From Laceyella putida (GTDB lineage: Bacteria; Bacillota; Bacilli; Thermoactinomycetales; Thermoactinomycetaceae), in contig NZ_JBHTBW010000006.1 in the NCBI RefSeq assembly GCF_042665195.1, positions 248,001-312,000 of the forward strand: a stretch of 64,000 bases of DNA, written 5' to 3'. The translations under genes were made by a program, and so were the position numbers. Below are positions 54,143 to 61,825 of the stretch, in pieces (within the stretch, counting starts at the first letter, position 1; each line of letters begins with the position of its first letter). The notes below the pieces were generated by a model. That model searched no databases and was not told the DNA's origin. It saw nothing but the letters and a program-made list of their open reading frames with translations.

Positions 54143-54508
54143 TCAATTGGATAGTGGATGCGGCGGTTTTTTGGCAAAGGCTTTTCCTTTGTTGAGCACA
54201 TGGTAAAGGCTTGACCTCACTTGGTGATAATCCATCTCCTTCGCTGGAATACGGGCGATGATCACGAAATCGGTTTGCGGTTTTAAATAGGAAGTCCATT
54301 GTCGCATCGCTTCTTTGACCAACCGTTTCACTCGGTTGCGAACCACCGCTTTTCCCACCTTTTTGCTGACAGACACCCCGATGCGCGGGACGCCTTCATC
54401 TTTGCGCGCATGCATCACCACGACAAATTGGCGATTTGCCACCGAGTTGCCTGCTCGAAAAACCCTTGTAAAGTCGTTTCGCCTCTTCAGACGATATTCC
54501 TGTTGCAA
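54143..54508 (-). CDS. rnpA: RNase P protein component
   Basis: 121-residue protein subunit of RNase P. The RNR box reads KKVGKAVVRNRVKRLVKEAMR and the N-terminal RLKRRNDFTRVFRAG is typical. Start TTG at 54508 is supported by GAAGGAG with a 9-nt spacer. It directly follows rpmH in the conserved rpmH-rnpA order. Confidence 0.97.
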   Translation of the reverse strand: MQQEYRLKRRNDFTRVFRAGNSVANRQFVVVMHARKDEGVPRIGVSVSKKVGKAVVRNRVKRLVKEAMRQWTSYLKPQTDFVIIARIPAKEMDYHQVRSSLYHVLNKGKAFAKKPPHPLSN

Positions 54509-54599
54509 AAAGACGGCTCCTTCCCAAACAGATTAACGATCTTTCACCATTATAGAGCAAAAGCGGACAGATTAAACAGAGAGGATATAAGAAGATAGG

Positions 54600-54626
54600 A
54601 AAAAAGGCCACATCAATGAGTGGCCA
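54600..54626 (-). terminator. Hairpin after rpmH
   Basis: GGCCAC / GTGGCC stem with a T run on the minus strand directly past the rpmH stop, before rnpA; probably sets the rpmH:rnpA ratio. Confidence 0.75.
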
Positions 54627-54627
54627 A

Positions 54628-54762
54628 TTAAGCGGATAATACTTTTCTTCCTTTTCTTCTGCGGCGCGCCAAAACTTTGCGACCGTTTTTGGTTGCCATG
54701 CGTGCACGGAAACCATGAACGTTTTTGCGCTTGCGCTTGCTTGGTTGATAAGTGCGTTTCAT
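54628..54762 (-). CDS. rpmH: 50S ribosomal protein L34
   Basis: 44-residue L34, very basic: MKRTYQPSKRKRKNVHGF, then RARMATKNGRKVLARRR and a KGRKVLSA end. Standard L34 length. Weak CCAGG site upstream of ATG 54762. First gene leftwards from the origin and reads away from dnaA. Confidence 0.98.
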   Translation of the reverse strand: MKRTYQPSKRKRKNVHGFRARMATKNGRKVLARRRRKGRKVLSA

Positions 54763-55365
54763 ATAGTCGACCTGGTCTTATCAGCCCACTATCCGCTGCA
54801 GCAACCACTTTGCTTGTAGCCTGATAGGGAATCCATGAACCAGGAAACCCTCCCTTCTGTATCTTACTTGGATTACATACCGATGGGCAATCTCTCTCAT
54901 TATAGCGAGATGATGCGAGCAATGTCAAGGAACGGACTTTGTGCATAATGAGTTATCCACATGTGGATATAGATTTTTCTATCCACGCCTTATCCCGACA
55001 TTATCCTCCATCTATCCACAGCATCCACACCTGTGAATAACCGTCCGATCCAACTCCTGTGAATTGTGGATAACTTACTATTTCCCATTGTAAATACTGG
55101 TATCTTTTGATATTCTTATTTTGTTTTCTTGTGGATAATTGTCGCTTCATGGGTTTTTATCCACACAATGTGGATAAGTGACGCAAGCTCCATCCACAAG
55201 CTGTGTAAAAAGGTATCCACAGCCTGTGAGTTCTGTTAATAAGTGCCTTAAAGGCTTACAAATACAGGGAAAAACCTGTGTATAGATGGTTTCATAAATC
55301 TGTTTACGTATGGACACAACTCTGTATAAACTCTGTCAACAAACTGTCGCAAAGGAGGGATTCAA
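54763..55365. other. Origin region, dnaA-proximal DnaA-box cluster
   Basis: About 600 nt between rpmH and dnaA without a gene. Matches to TTATCCACA on either strand: 54953-54961, 55065-55073, 55130-55138, 55157-55165 and 55169-55177, with one-mismatch copies at 54962-54970, 55012-55020, 55032-55040 and 55213-55221. This corresponds to the incC half of the Bacillus origin and probably also autoregulates dnaA. Confidence 0.88.
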
Positions 55366-56715
55366 GTGATTCACATACAGGAATTATGGGCAAGAACACT
55401 TGAAGCTATACAAGACAAGATCAGCAAGCCCAGTTTTGAAACCTGGCTCAAAGCGACTGAAGCCGTCGATTTGGATGGGGATATCCTCATCGTCTCCGCA
55501 CCGAACGATTTTGCCCGCGATTGGCTGGAGTCACGTTACGCCGATCTTGTGCGGGATACGTTAAAAGAAGTCACCGGGTCAACGCTTGGGGTGAAATTCG
55601 TCAGCCATACCGCCGAAAAAGAAGAAACCGAAACCGAAGCGCCCGCACAACTCATTCCTGAAGTGTCCGAAGAAGAAGCGCCGCCCAAATCCCAACTCAA
55701 TCCGCGCTATACCTTTGACACCTTCGTTATCGGTTCCGGTAACCGCTTTGCCCATGCCGCTTCCCTCGCCGTGGCCGAAGCGCCGGCCAAAGCTTACAAC
55801 CCCCTTTTCATCTACGGTGGCGTAGGGTTGGGAAAAACCCACTTGATGCATGCGATCGGCCATTATGTGTTGGGCCACACGCCATCCAGCCGGGTGGTCT
55901 ACATCTCGTCCGAAAAATTCACCAACGAATTTATCAACTCGATTCGAGACAATAAAACAATCCAATTCAGGAATAAGTATCGCTCTGTGGATATCTTGTT
56001 AATTGACGATATTCAATTCCTGGCGGGAAAAGAACAAACGCAGGAAGAATTCTTCCATACATTTAATGCACTGCATGAAGCCAACAAGCAGATCATCATC
56101 TCCAGTGACCGTCCCCCCAAGGAAATCCCAACACTGGAAGACCGGTTGCGTTCCCGTTTCGAATGGGGCTTGATTACGGATGTGCAACCGCCCGACCTTG
56201 AGACACGGATCGCGATCTTGCGCAAAAAGGCGATTGCTGATAATTTAGATGTTCCCAGTGAAGTCCTTGCTTTTATCGCTGATCGTGTCGACACCAACAT
56301 CCGTGAGTTGGAAGGGGCCTTGATTCGCGTCGTCGCTTACTCCGCGCTGATGAACCAGCCCGTTTCGCCCGTATTGGCCGCGGAAGCGTTGAAGGACATC
56401 ATGCCGCACTCGCGTCCCAAGGTGATCAGCATCCAAGACATTCAACAAGAAGTTTGCAACTATTACCGGTTGCGTGTGGAAGAATTAAAAAGCAAAAAAA
56501 GGACCAAGTCCGTCGCCTTCCCGCGCCAAATCGCCATGTACCTCTGCCGTGAGTTGACGGACCACTCTCTGCCCAAGATCGGTGAGGACTTTGGCGGGCG
56601 GGACCACACCACGGTGATACACGCCCATGAGAAGATCAGCCGCATTTTGACGCAGGACCCGCAAGTGGAACAGGCGATCAACGAACTGAAAAACCGGATT
56701 AAACGCGGTTCATAA
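55366..56715 (+). CDS. dnaA: Chromosomal replication initiator DnaA
   Basis: 449 residues: domain I (about 1-85), Glu/Pro-rich domain II (about 86-115), AAA+ domain III with YGGVGLGKTHLMHA, LLIDDIQFLAGKEQTQEEFFHTF and SDRPPKEIPTLEDRLRSRFEWGL-type sensor region, and domain IV helix-turn-helix with GGRDHTTVIHAHEKI. Start GTG at 55366 with AAAGGAGGG 6-8 nt in front. Flanked by DnaA-box clusters. Confidence 0.99.
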   Translation: MIHIQELWARTLEAIQDKISKPSFETWLKATEAVDLDGDILIVSAPNDFARDWLESRYADLVRDTLKEVTGSTLGVKFVSHTAEKEETETEAPAQLIPEVSEEEAPPKSQLNPRYTFDTFVIGSGNRFAHAASLAVAEAPAKAYNPLFIYGGVGLGKTHLMHAIGHYVLGHTPSSRVVYISSEKFTNEFINSIRDNKTIQFRNKYRSVDILLIDDIQFLAGKEQTQEEFFHTFNALHEANKQIIISSDRPPKEIPTLEDRLRSRFEWGLITDVQPPDLETRIAILRKKAIADNLDVPSEVLAFIADRVDTNIRELEGALIRVVAYSALMNQPVSPVLAAEALKDIMPHSRPKVISIQDIQQEVCNYYRLRVEELKSKKRTKSVAFPRQIAMYLCRELTDHSLPKIGEDFGGRDHTTVIHAHEKISRILTQDPQVEQAINELKNRIKRGS

Positions 56716-57065
56716 TGCGAACAGGCCCTTTTAGAGAATCATTCTTTTCATATATAAAAGCCGATGTCGAATTGTGTGTCTAACTTGTGAACGAGATTTT
56801 TTTCTTTTTCCATTAAGTAGAACTCTTCTACTTATACACACCCGATGTGAATGATGTGGACAACTGAGGACAGCCTATGCACACTTTTTCCACACCCGTG
56901 TATAGGCTGTCCATCTAGCTTCGGCTCACTTATACACATTATCCACAGCCCCTAATACTGTTACTGCTGTTTTTAAAAAAAGATATATATGAAGATGCAC
57001 CATCGATGATGATCACAATCCCCTTTCCATTTTTATTTTGTTTCCACATACAAGGAGGATGAATG
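56716..57065. other. dnaA-dnaN intergenic origin half with DnaA-trio-like run
   Basis: A perfect DnaA box TTATCCACA (56939-56947), variants TTATACACA (56832-56840, 56930-56938) and further near-matches. Directly beyond the box come GCCC and CTAATACTGTTACTGCTG (56952-56969), six triplets, then an AT-rich run (TTTTTAAAAAAAGATATATA). This matches the layout of the B. subtilis unwinding site in incD: box, GC patch, DnaA-trios, AT-rich DNA. Confidence 0.75.
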
Positions 57066-58199
57066 ATGAAGTTCCGTGTGGCTAAAACAGCCCTAGTAGA
57101 AGCTGTATCCCAAGTTTCCAAAGCGGTCTCTTCCAAGACAACGATCCCCATTCTGACCGGGATGAAGATTCAAGCAGACGAACAGGGACTCACCCTGACA
57201 GGAAGCAACTCGGATATTACGATTCAGGTACGCGTAACTAAACAGAAAGAGGACTTAGAACAAGTATTTGTGGAAAAGATGGGAAGTGTCGTCTTGCCAG
57301 GGCGAATCTTTGCCGATCTTGTGCGCAAGTTGCCGGGTGACCAAGTGGAATGGGTTGTGAATGAAAAGTTTCAAGCGACGATTCGTTCCGAGACGGCCGA
57401 ATTTCAATTGAATGGGTTTGACCCTGTGGAGTATCCGCGTTTGCCTCACTTATCCACAGAGATGATGTTCAGCGTTCCCGCCGAAACGTTGAAGTCGCTC
57501 ATCCGCCAAACCGGTTTTGCCGTGGCAACCAATGAAGCGCGCGGTGTGTTGACAGGCGTTTTGTTTCAGTTGGAAGGAGGCATCCTCACCTGTGTGGCGA
57601 CGGATAGCCACCGTTTATCCAAGCAACAGGCGGCGGTGGAGGGTTCAGAAACCCTCTCTCTCAGCAATGTGATTGTGCCGGGCAAAAGTTTGTCTGAGCT
57701 GGCCAAAACGCTAGCCGATTACACCGGTTATGTGGATATCATCGTAGCGGAAAACCAACTTCTCGCCAAAACGGACGGATTGGAATTTTACTCCAGGCTC
57801 TTGGAGGGCACTTATCCCGACACCAACCGCGTGATCCCGCAAAGCGGGGAGACGGAATTGGTCTCATCCACCAAGGAATTGTTACAATCCGTTGATCGTG
57901 CATCGCTAATTAGTCGGGATGGACGGGATAATGTGATAAAATGGACGTTAAGAGACGGAAAAGTAGAAGTGAATTCCGCTGCTCAAGATATTGGAAGCGT
58001 AACGGAAGAAGTGGTTGCGAAAGTAAATGGACCGGAACTGAGCATCTCCTTTAATGCGCGATATATGATGGAGGCCCTCCGCTCGATTGAAAGTGACGAG
58101 ATTCGCATCCAATTTACCGGTATGATGACACCATTCTTGATTCAACCTACTGATCGCGAGGATTCCTTGCATTTGATCGTTCCCATTCGCACCCGTTGA
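57066..58199 (+). CDS. dnaN: DNA polymerase III sliding clamp (beta)
   Basis: 377 residues with three repeated clamp domains; ends in the usual LIVPIRTR. MKFRVAKTALVEAVSQVSKAV and GVLFQLEGG are recognisable. Two adjacent ATG codons; the second (57066) has better spacing from AAGGAGG. Ring-shaped dimer holding the polymerase on DNA. Confidence 0.98.
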   Translation: MKFRVAKTALVEAVSQVSKAVSSKTTIPILTGMKIQADEQGLTLTGSNSDITIQVRVTKQKEDLEQVFVEKMGSVVLPGRIFADLVRKLPGDQVEWVVNEKFQATIRSETAEFQLNGFDPVEYPRLPHLSTEMMFSVPAETLKSLIRQTGFAVATNEARGVLTGVLFQLEGGILTCVATDSHRLSKQQAAVEGSETLSLSNVIVPGKSLSELAKTLADYTGYVDIIVAENQLLAKTDGLEFYSRLLEGTYPDTNRVIPQSGETELVSSTKELLQSVDRASLISRDGRDNVIKWTLRDGKVEVNSAAQDIGSVTEEVVAKVNGPELSISFNARYMMEALRSIESDEIRIQFTGMMTPFLIQPTDREDSLHLIVPIRTR

Positions 58200-58222
58200 C
58201 TGGCCAAGGAGGGTTTGCCATT

Positions 58223-58438
58223 TTGAAAAAATTTCACATAGAAGGGCCTTATATTACGCTCGGGCAATTGCTTAAAATGTTGGATGTGATCGATAGCGGT
58301 GGACAGGCCAAACACTTCCTCATGGATGTTGAAGTGAAAGTGAATGACGAAGTGGAAACGAGAAGAGGGAGAAAGGTTTATCCACAAGATATTGTGGAAA
58401 TAGACGGATTTGGCTCCGTGCAGGTGGTCCAAGACTAA
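58223..58438 (+). CDS. yaaA: S4-domain protein YaaA
   Basis: 71-residue S4-like RNA-binding protein, same length as B. subtilis YaaA, with ITLGQLLKMLDVIDSGGQAK and RRGRKVYPQDIVEI. Start TTG at 58223, AAGGAGGG about 9 nt upstream; the frame stays open further upstream but lacks a site. Between dnaN and recF as in Bacillus. Linked to large-subunit assembly in relatives. Confidence 0.94.
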   Translation: MKKFHIEGPYITLGQLLKMLDVIDSGGQAKHFLMDVEVKVNDEVETRRGRKVYPQDIVEIDGFGSVQVVQD

Positions 58439-58452
58439 GGGAGGAACCCTGC

Positions 58453-59574
58453 TTGCGTGTAGAAAGTTTAGACTGTAAACAGTATCGTAACTTGAACGAA
58501 GTATCCCTCTCGTGTCCGGAGGAACTACACCTCTTTGTGGGGCCCAACGCCCAAGGCAAGACGAACCTGCTTGAATCACTGTATGTCTTGGCTTTGGGCA
58601 AATCCCACCGAACCCGCTCACATAAGGATTTAATCCAGTTTGGCCAGCCCCACGCCAATATAAAAGCGAGAGTAAAAAAAGGACAGCAGGCCATTCGTCT
58701 CGAAGTTAAACTTTCCGAAAAAGGTAAGAAAGTGATCCGAAATGGCATCGAACAGCAAAAGCTGAGTCAATACATCGGCACATTGCCCGCTGTCCTGTTT
58801 GCTCCGGAAGATCTCGCGATCGTGAAAGGAAGCCCGCAAATTCGCCGGCGCTTTTTAGATATGGAGATCGGGCAAGTCAGCCCCAATTATGTCCATAATC
58901 TGACGCAGCTGAACAAGCTGTTGACGCAGCGAAATAGCTTGCTGAAGCAGATGGCGCAAAAAAGAAGCGCTCAGTCCCCGCTGTTGGAGGTGCTGGATGA
59001 ACAGTTTGTCCACATCTCTGTTCAACTGTGGAAAAAACGCTTTCAATTTTTAACCTCTCTACAAGAATGGGCCAAAGAGATCCACTGCGCGATTACCCGC
59101 CAACATGAAGAACTTCAGGTGGAATACCGCTCTTCACTGCCGATAGCCGCTTTGCAAGATGAACAAGAATGGGTTAACCTACTGAGACGGGAATTGGAAA
59201 GGAACAGAGACAAAGAACTCATGCGCGGCAGCACGCTGGTTGGCCCGCATCGGGATGACCTCTATTTGTCCGTAAATGGGTTGAATCTGCATTTATACGG
59301 CTCTCAAGGGCAACAGCGCACAGCCGCTTTATCACTTAAATTGGCGGAAATAGAACTGATCCGCCAAGAAACAGGCTATTATCCGATTTTGTTATTAGAT
59401 GATGTGTTGTCCGAACTGGATGACTCGCGTAAAACGCATTTGCTTGAGGCCATTCGTGGAAAGGTGCAAACGTTCGTCACCACGACGGGCCTGGAGGGGA
59501 TTGACCCTGAAACGCTTGCGCGGGCCCGAATTTATCAGGTGCGGCAAGGGAGTATCACAGAACTGGGGGGATAA
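58453..59574 (+). CDS. recF: DNA repair protein RecF
   Basis: SMC-like ATPase of 373 residues that loads RecA at gaps. Walker A GPNAQGKTNLLESLY, signature LYGSQGQQRTAALSLKLAE and Walker B YPILLLDDVLSELD. Start TTG at 58453 with GGGAGG upstream, 14 nt after yaaA. remB begins 1 nt after the stop. Confidence 0.97.
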   Translation: MRVESLDCKQYRNLNEVSLSCPEELHLFVGPNAQGKTNLLESLYVLALGKSHRTRSHKDLIQFGQPHANIKARVKKGQQAIRLEVKLSEKGKKVIRNGIEQQKLSQYIGTLPAVLFAPEDLAIVKGSPQIRRRFLDMEIGQVSPNYVHNLTQLNKLLTQRNSLLKQMAQKRSAQSPLLEVLDEQFVHISVQLWKKRFQFLTSLQEWAKEIHCAITRQHEELQVEYRSSLPIAALQDEQEWVNLLRRELERNRDKELMRGSTLVGPHRDDLYLSVNGLNLHLYGSQGQQRTAALSLKLAEIELIRQETGYYPILLLDDVLSELDDSRKTHLLEAIRGKVQTFVTTTGLEGIDPETLARARIYQVRQGSITELGG

Positions 59575-59575
59575 G

Positions 59576-59830
59576 GTGTTTATTCACCTGGGCGGCAGCC
59601 GCATGATTCGCATTCGAGAGGTGGTAGCCATTTTGGATGCGGGTGCGGCGGAGCAGGCGGCCAATGAGACGCATTTTGTACAAATAGCCAAAAACGAGGG
59701 GAGAATGGAACACATCTCTCCAGATGAGATTAAGTCTTACGTGATAACCAAAGATCGCGTGTTTGCTTCGCCCATCTCATCGACCACATTGAAAAAAAGG
59801 GCGGATCAGAGCCAGAAATCATGGAAATGA
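59576..59830 (+). CDS. remB: Extracellular matrix regulator RemB (YaaB, DUF370)
   Basis: 84-residue DUF370 protein: VFIHLGGSRMIRIREVVAILDAG and THFVQIAKNEGRME. Start GTG at 59576, 1 nt past the recF stop, with GGGGG in front. RemA/RemB proteins regulate matrix and osmoprotection genes in Bacillus. Position before gyrB is conserved. Confidence 0.93.
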   Translation: MFIHLGGSRMIRIREVVAILDAGAAEQAANETHFVQIAKNEGRMEHISPDEIKSYVITKDRVFASPISSTTLKKRADQSQKSWK

Positions 59831-59880
59831 TCCTTTGGTTTGTTTTCAGTAGTTCTGGATAAGGAAGCAGGTGACCAAAC

Positions 59881-61794
59881 GTGTCCGTAAATAAAACCAA
59901 TTATGATGAAACACAAATTCAAGTGCTTGAAGGGTTGGAAGCTGTACGAAAGCGTCCCGGGATGTATATCGGTTCCACGTCGAGCCGGGGCTTGCACCAC
60001 TTGGTGTGGGAAGTGGTGGATAACAGTATTGACGAAGCGTTGGCGGGCCGATGCGATACCATCCATGTCATCGTCAATGAGGACAACAGCGTCACTGTCA
60101 TCGACAACGGTAGCGGGATTCCGGTCGGGATTCAACCCAAACTGGGGCGGCCGGCGGTGGAGGTCGTGTTGACCGTGTTGCACGCCGGCGGGAAATTCGA
60201 TGGCGAAGGATACAAATTCTCCGGCGGGTTGCACGGGGTGGGGGTATCGGTCGTAAACGCCCTGTCCGAGTGGCTGGAAGTGGAAGTCAAACGGGAAGGG
60301 AAAATCCATCGTCAACGGTACCGCCGTGGAGTGCCGGAACATGATTTGGAAGTCGTGGGCCAAACGGAGGAAACGGGAACGACCATTACGTTCAAACCGG
60401 ATGCCACCATTTTCACCGAAACGACGGTGTATGATTACGACATTTTGCAAAACCGCCTCAGGGAGTTGGCCTTCCTCAACCGTGGCGTGAAGATCATTCT
60501 GGAAGATAAGCGCGGTGAGGGGAAACAAGTGGTTTTCCAATACGAGGGCGGCATTCAGTCGTTTGTGGAACATTTGAACCGCAACCGTGAAGTCTTGCAT
60601 GAACCGCCGATTTACATCATGGGCGAGAAAGAATCGATTCATGCGGAAATCGCCATGCAGTACAATGATTCCTTCTCTTCCAACATCTATTCGTATGCCA
60701 ACAACATCCACACGCATGAGGGTGGGACCCACGAATCCGGGTTTAAGTCGGCATTGACACGTGTTATCAACGATTATGCTCGCCGAAACAACATGTTGAA
60801 GGATAATGACAGCAACCTGACCGGTGATGATGTGCGCGAAGGGTTGACGGCGATCATCAGCGTGAAAATTTCCGATCCGCAGTTTGAGGGGCAAACCAAG
60901 ACCAAGCTGGGCAACAGTGAGGCGAGAACGGCGACGGAGCAATTGTTCACGGAGCACTTCCAAACCTATCTGGAGGAAAATCCAGCTGTGGCCAAGAAAG
61001 TGATCGGCAAGGCGGTCATGGCCGCGCGGGCCCGGGAAGCGGCGCGGAAAGCGCGTGAATTGACCCGCCGCAAGAATGCCCTTGAAGTAAGCTCATTGCC
61101 CGGGAAATTGGCTGATTGCACTTCCCGCAATGCGGCGGAGAGTGAGCTGTTTATCGTAGAGGGGGACTCCGCGGGCGGTACGGCGAAACAAGGGCGTGAC
61201 CGCATGTTCCAAGCGATTCTTCCCCTTAGAGGTAAAGTGCTCAACGTTGAAAAGGCCCGGATCGACAAAGCGTTGTCCAACGAAGAGATCCGCACCATCA
61301 TCACCGCGCTTGGCACCGGCATTGCCAACGATTTCAATATAGAAAAAGCGCGCTATCATAAAATCGTTATCATGACAGACGCCGATGTGGACGGAGCGCA
61401 TATCCGCACGCTTCTCTTGACGTTCTTCTATCGCTATATGCGTCCGCTGATTGAACATGGCTATGTGTATATCGCACAACCGCCTTTATATAAAATCACG
61501 CAAGGAAAAACGATCCGCTATGCGTATAATGACCGGATGAAAGAACAAATCCTCAAGGAACTCGAAGGAAAGAACGGAAAAATCGAGATCCAGCGTTACA
61601 AAGGGTTGGGCGAGATGAATGCGACCCAGCTGTGGGAGACGACGATGGATCCGGAATCCAGAACGCTCTTGCAGGTATCCCTCCAAGATGCGATGGATTC
61701 CGACGAAGTGTTTGAAATGCTGATGGGAGATCGGGTTGAACCACGGCGCGAGTTCATTCAAGAATTCGCGAATCAGGCTACTCTTGATGTATAG
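59881..61794 (+). CDS. gyrB: DNA gyrase subunit B
   Basis: 637 residues: GHKL ATPase (VWEVVDNSIDEALAG, IDNGSGIPVG, GLHGVGVSVVNALS), transducer, TOPRIM with EGDSAGGTAKQGRDR and the DADVDGAHIRTLLL metal site, and C-terminal RREFIQ. Start GTG at 59881 with AGGTGA upstream. Supplies negative supercoiling with GyrA. Confidence 0.98.
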   Translation: MSVNKTNYDETQIQVLEGLEAVRKRPGMYIGSTSSRGLHHLVWEVVDNSIDEALAGRCDTIHVIVNEDNSVTVIDNGSGIPVGIQPKLGRPAVEVVLTVLHAGGKFDGEGYKFSGGLHGVGVSVVNALSEWLEVEVKREGKIHRQRYRRGVPEHDLEVVGQTEETGTTITFKPDATIFTETTVYDYDILQNRLRELAFLNRGVKIILEDKRGEGKQVVFQYEGGIQSFVEHLNRNREVLHEPPIYIMGEKESIHAEIAMQYNDSFSSNIYSYANNIHTHEGGTHESGFKSALTRVINDYARRNNMLKDNDSNLTGDDVREGLTAIISVKISDPQFEGQTKTKLGNSEARTATEQLFTEHFQTYLEENPAVAKKVIGKAVMAARAREAARKARELTRRKNALEVSSLPGKLADCTSRNAAESELFIVEGDSAGGTAKQGRDRMFQAILPLRGKVLNVEKARIDKALSNEEIRTIITALGTGIANDFNIEKARYHKIVIMTDADVDGAHIRTLLLTFFYRYMRPLIEHGYVYIAQPPLYKITQGKTIRYAYNDRMKEQILKELEGKNGKIEIQRYKGLGEMNATQLWETTMDPESRTLLQVSLQDAMDSDEVFEMLMGDRVEPRREFIQEFANQATLDV

Positions 61795-61825
61795 AGCAGT
61801 GGGTAAGTAGCGGGGAGATGAAAAA

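Noticed and set aside
59806..60963. 385-codon frame opposite remB/gyrB
   Set aside because: Antisense to gyrB; no start signal or motif.
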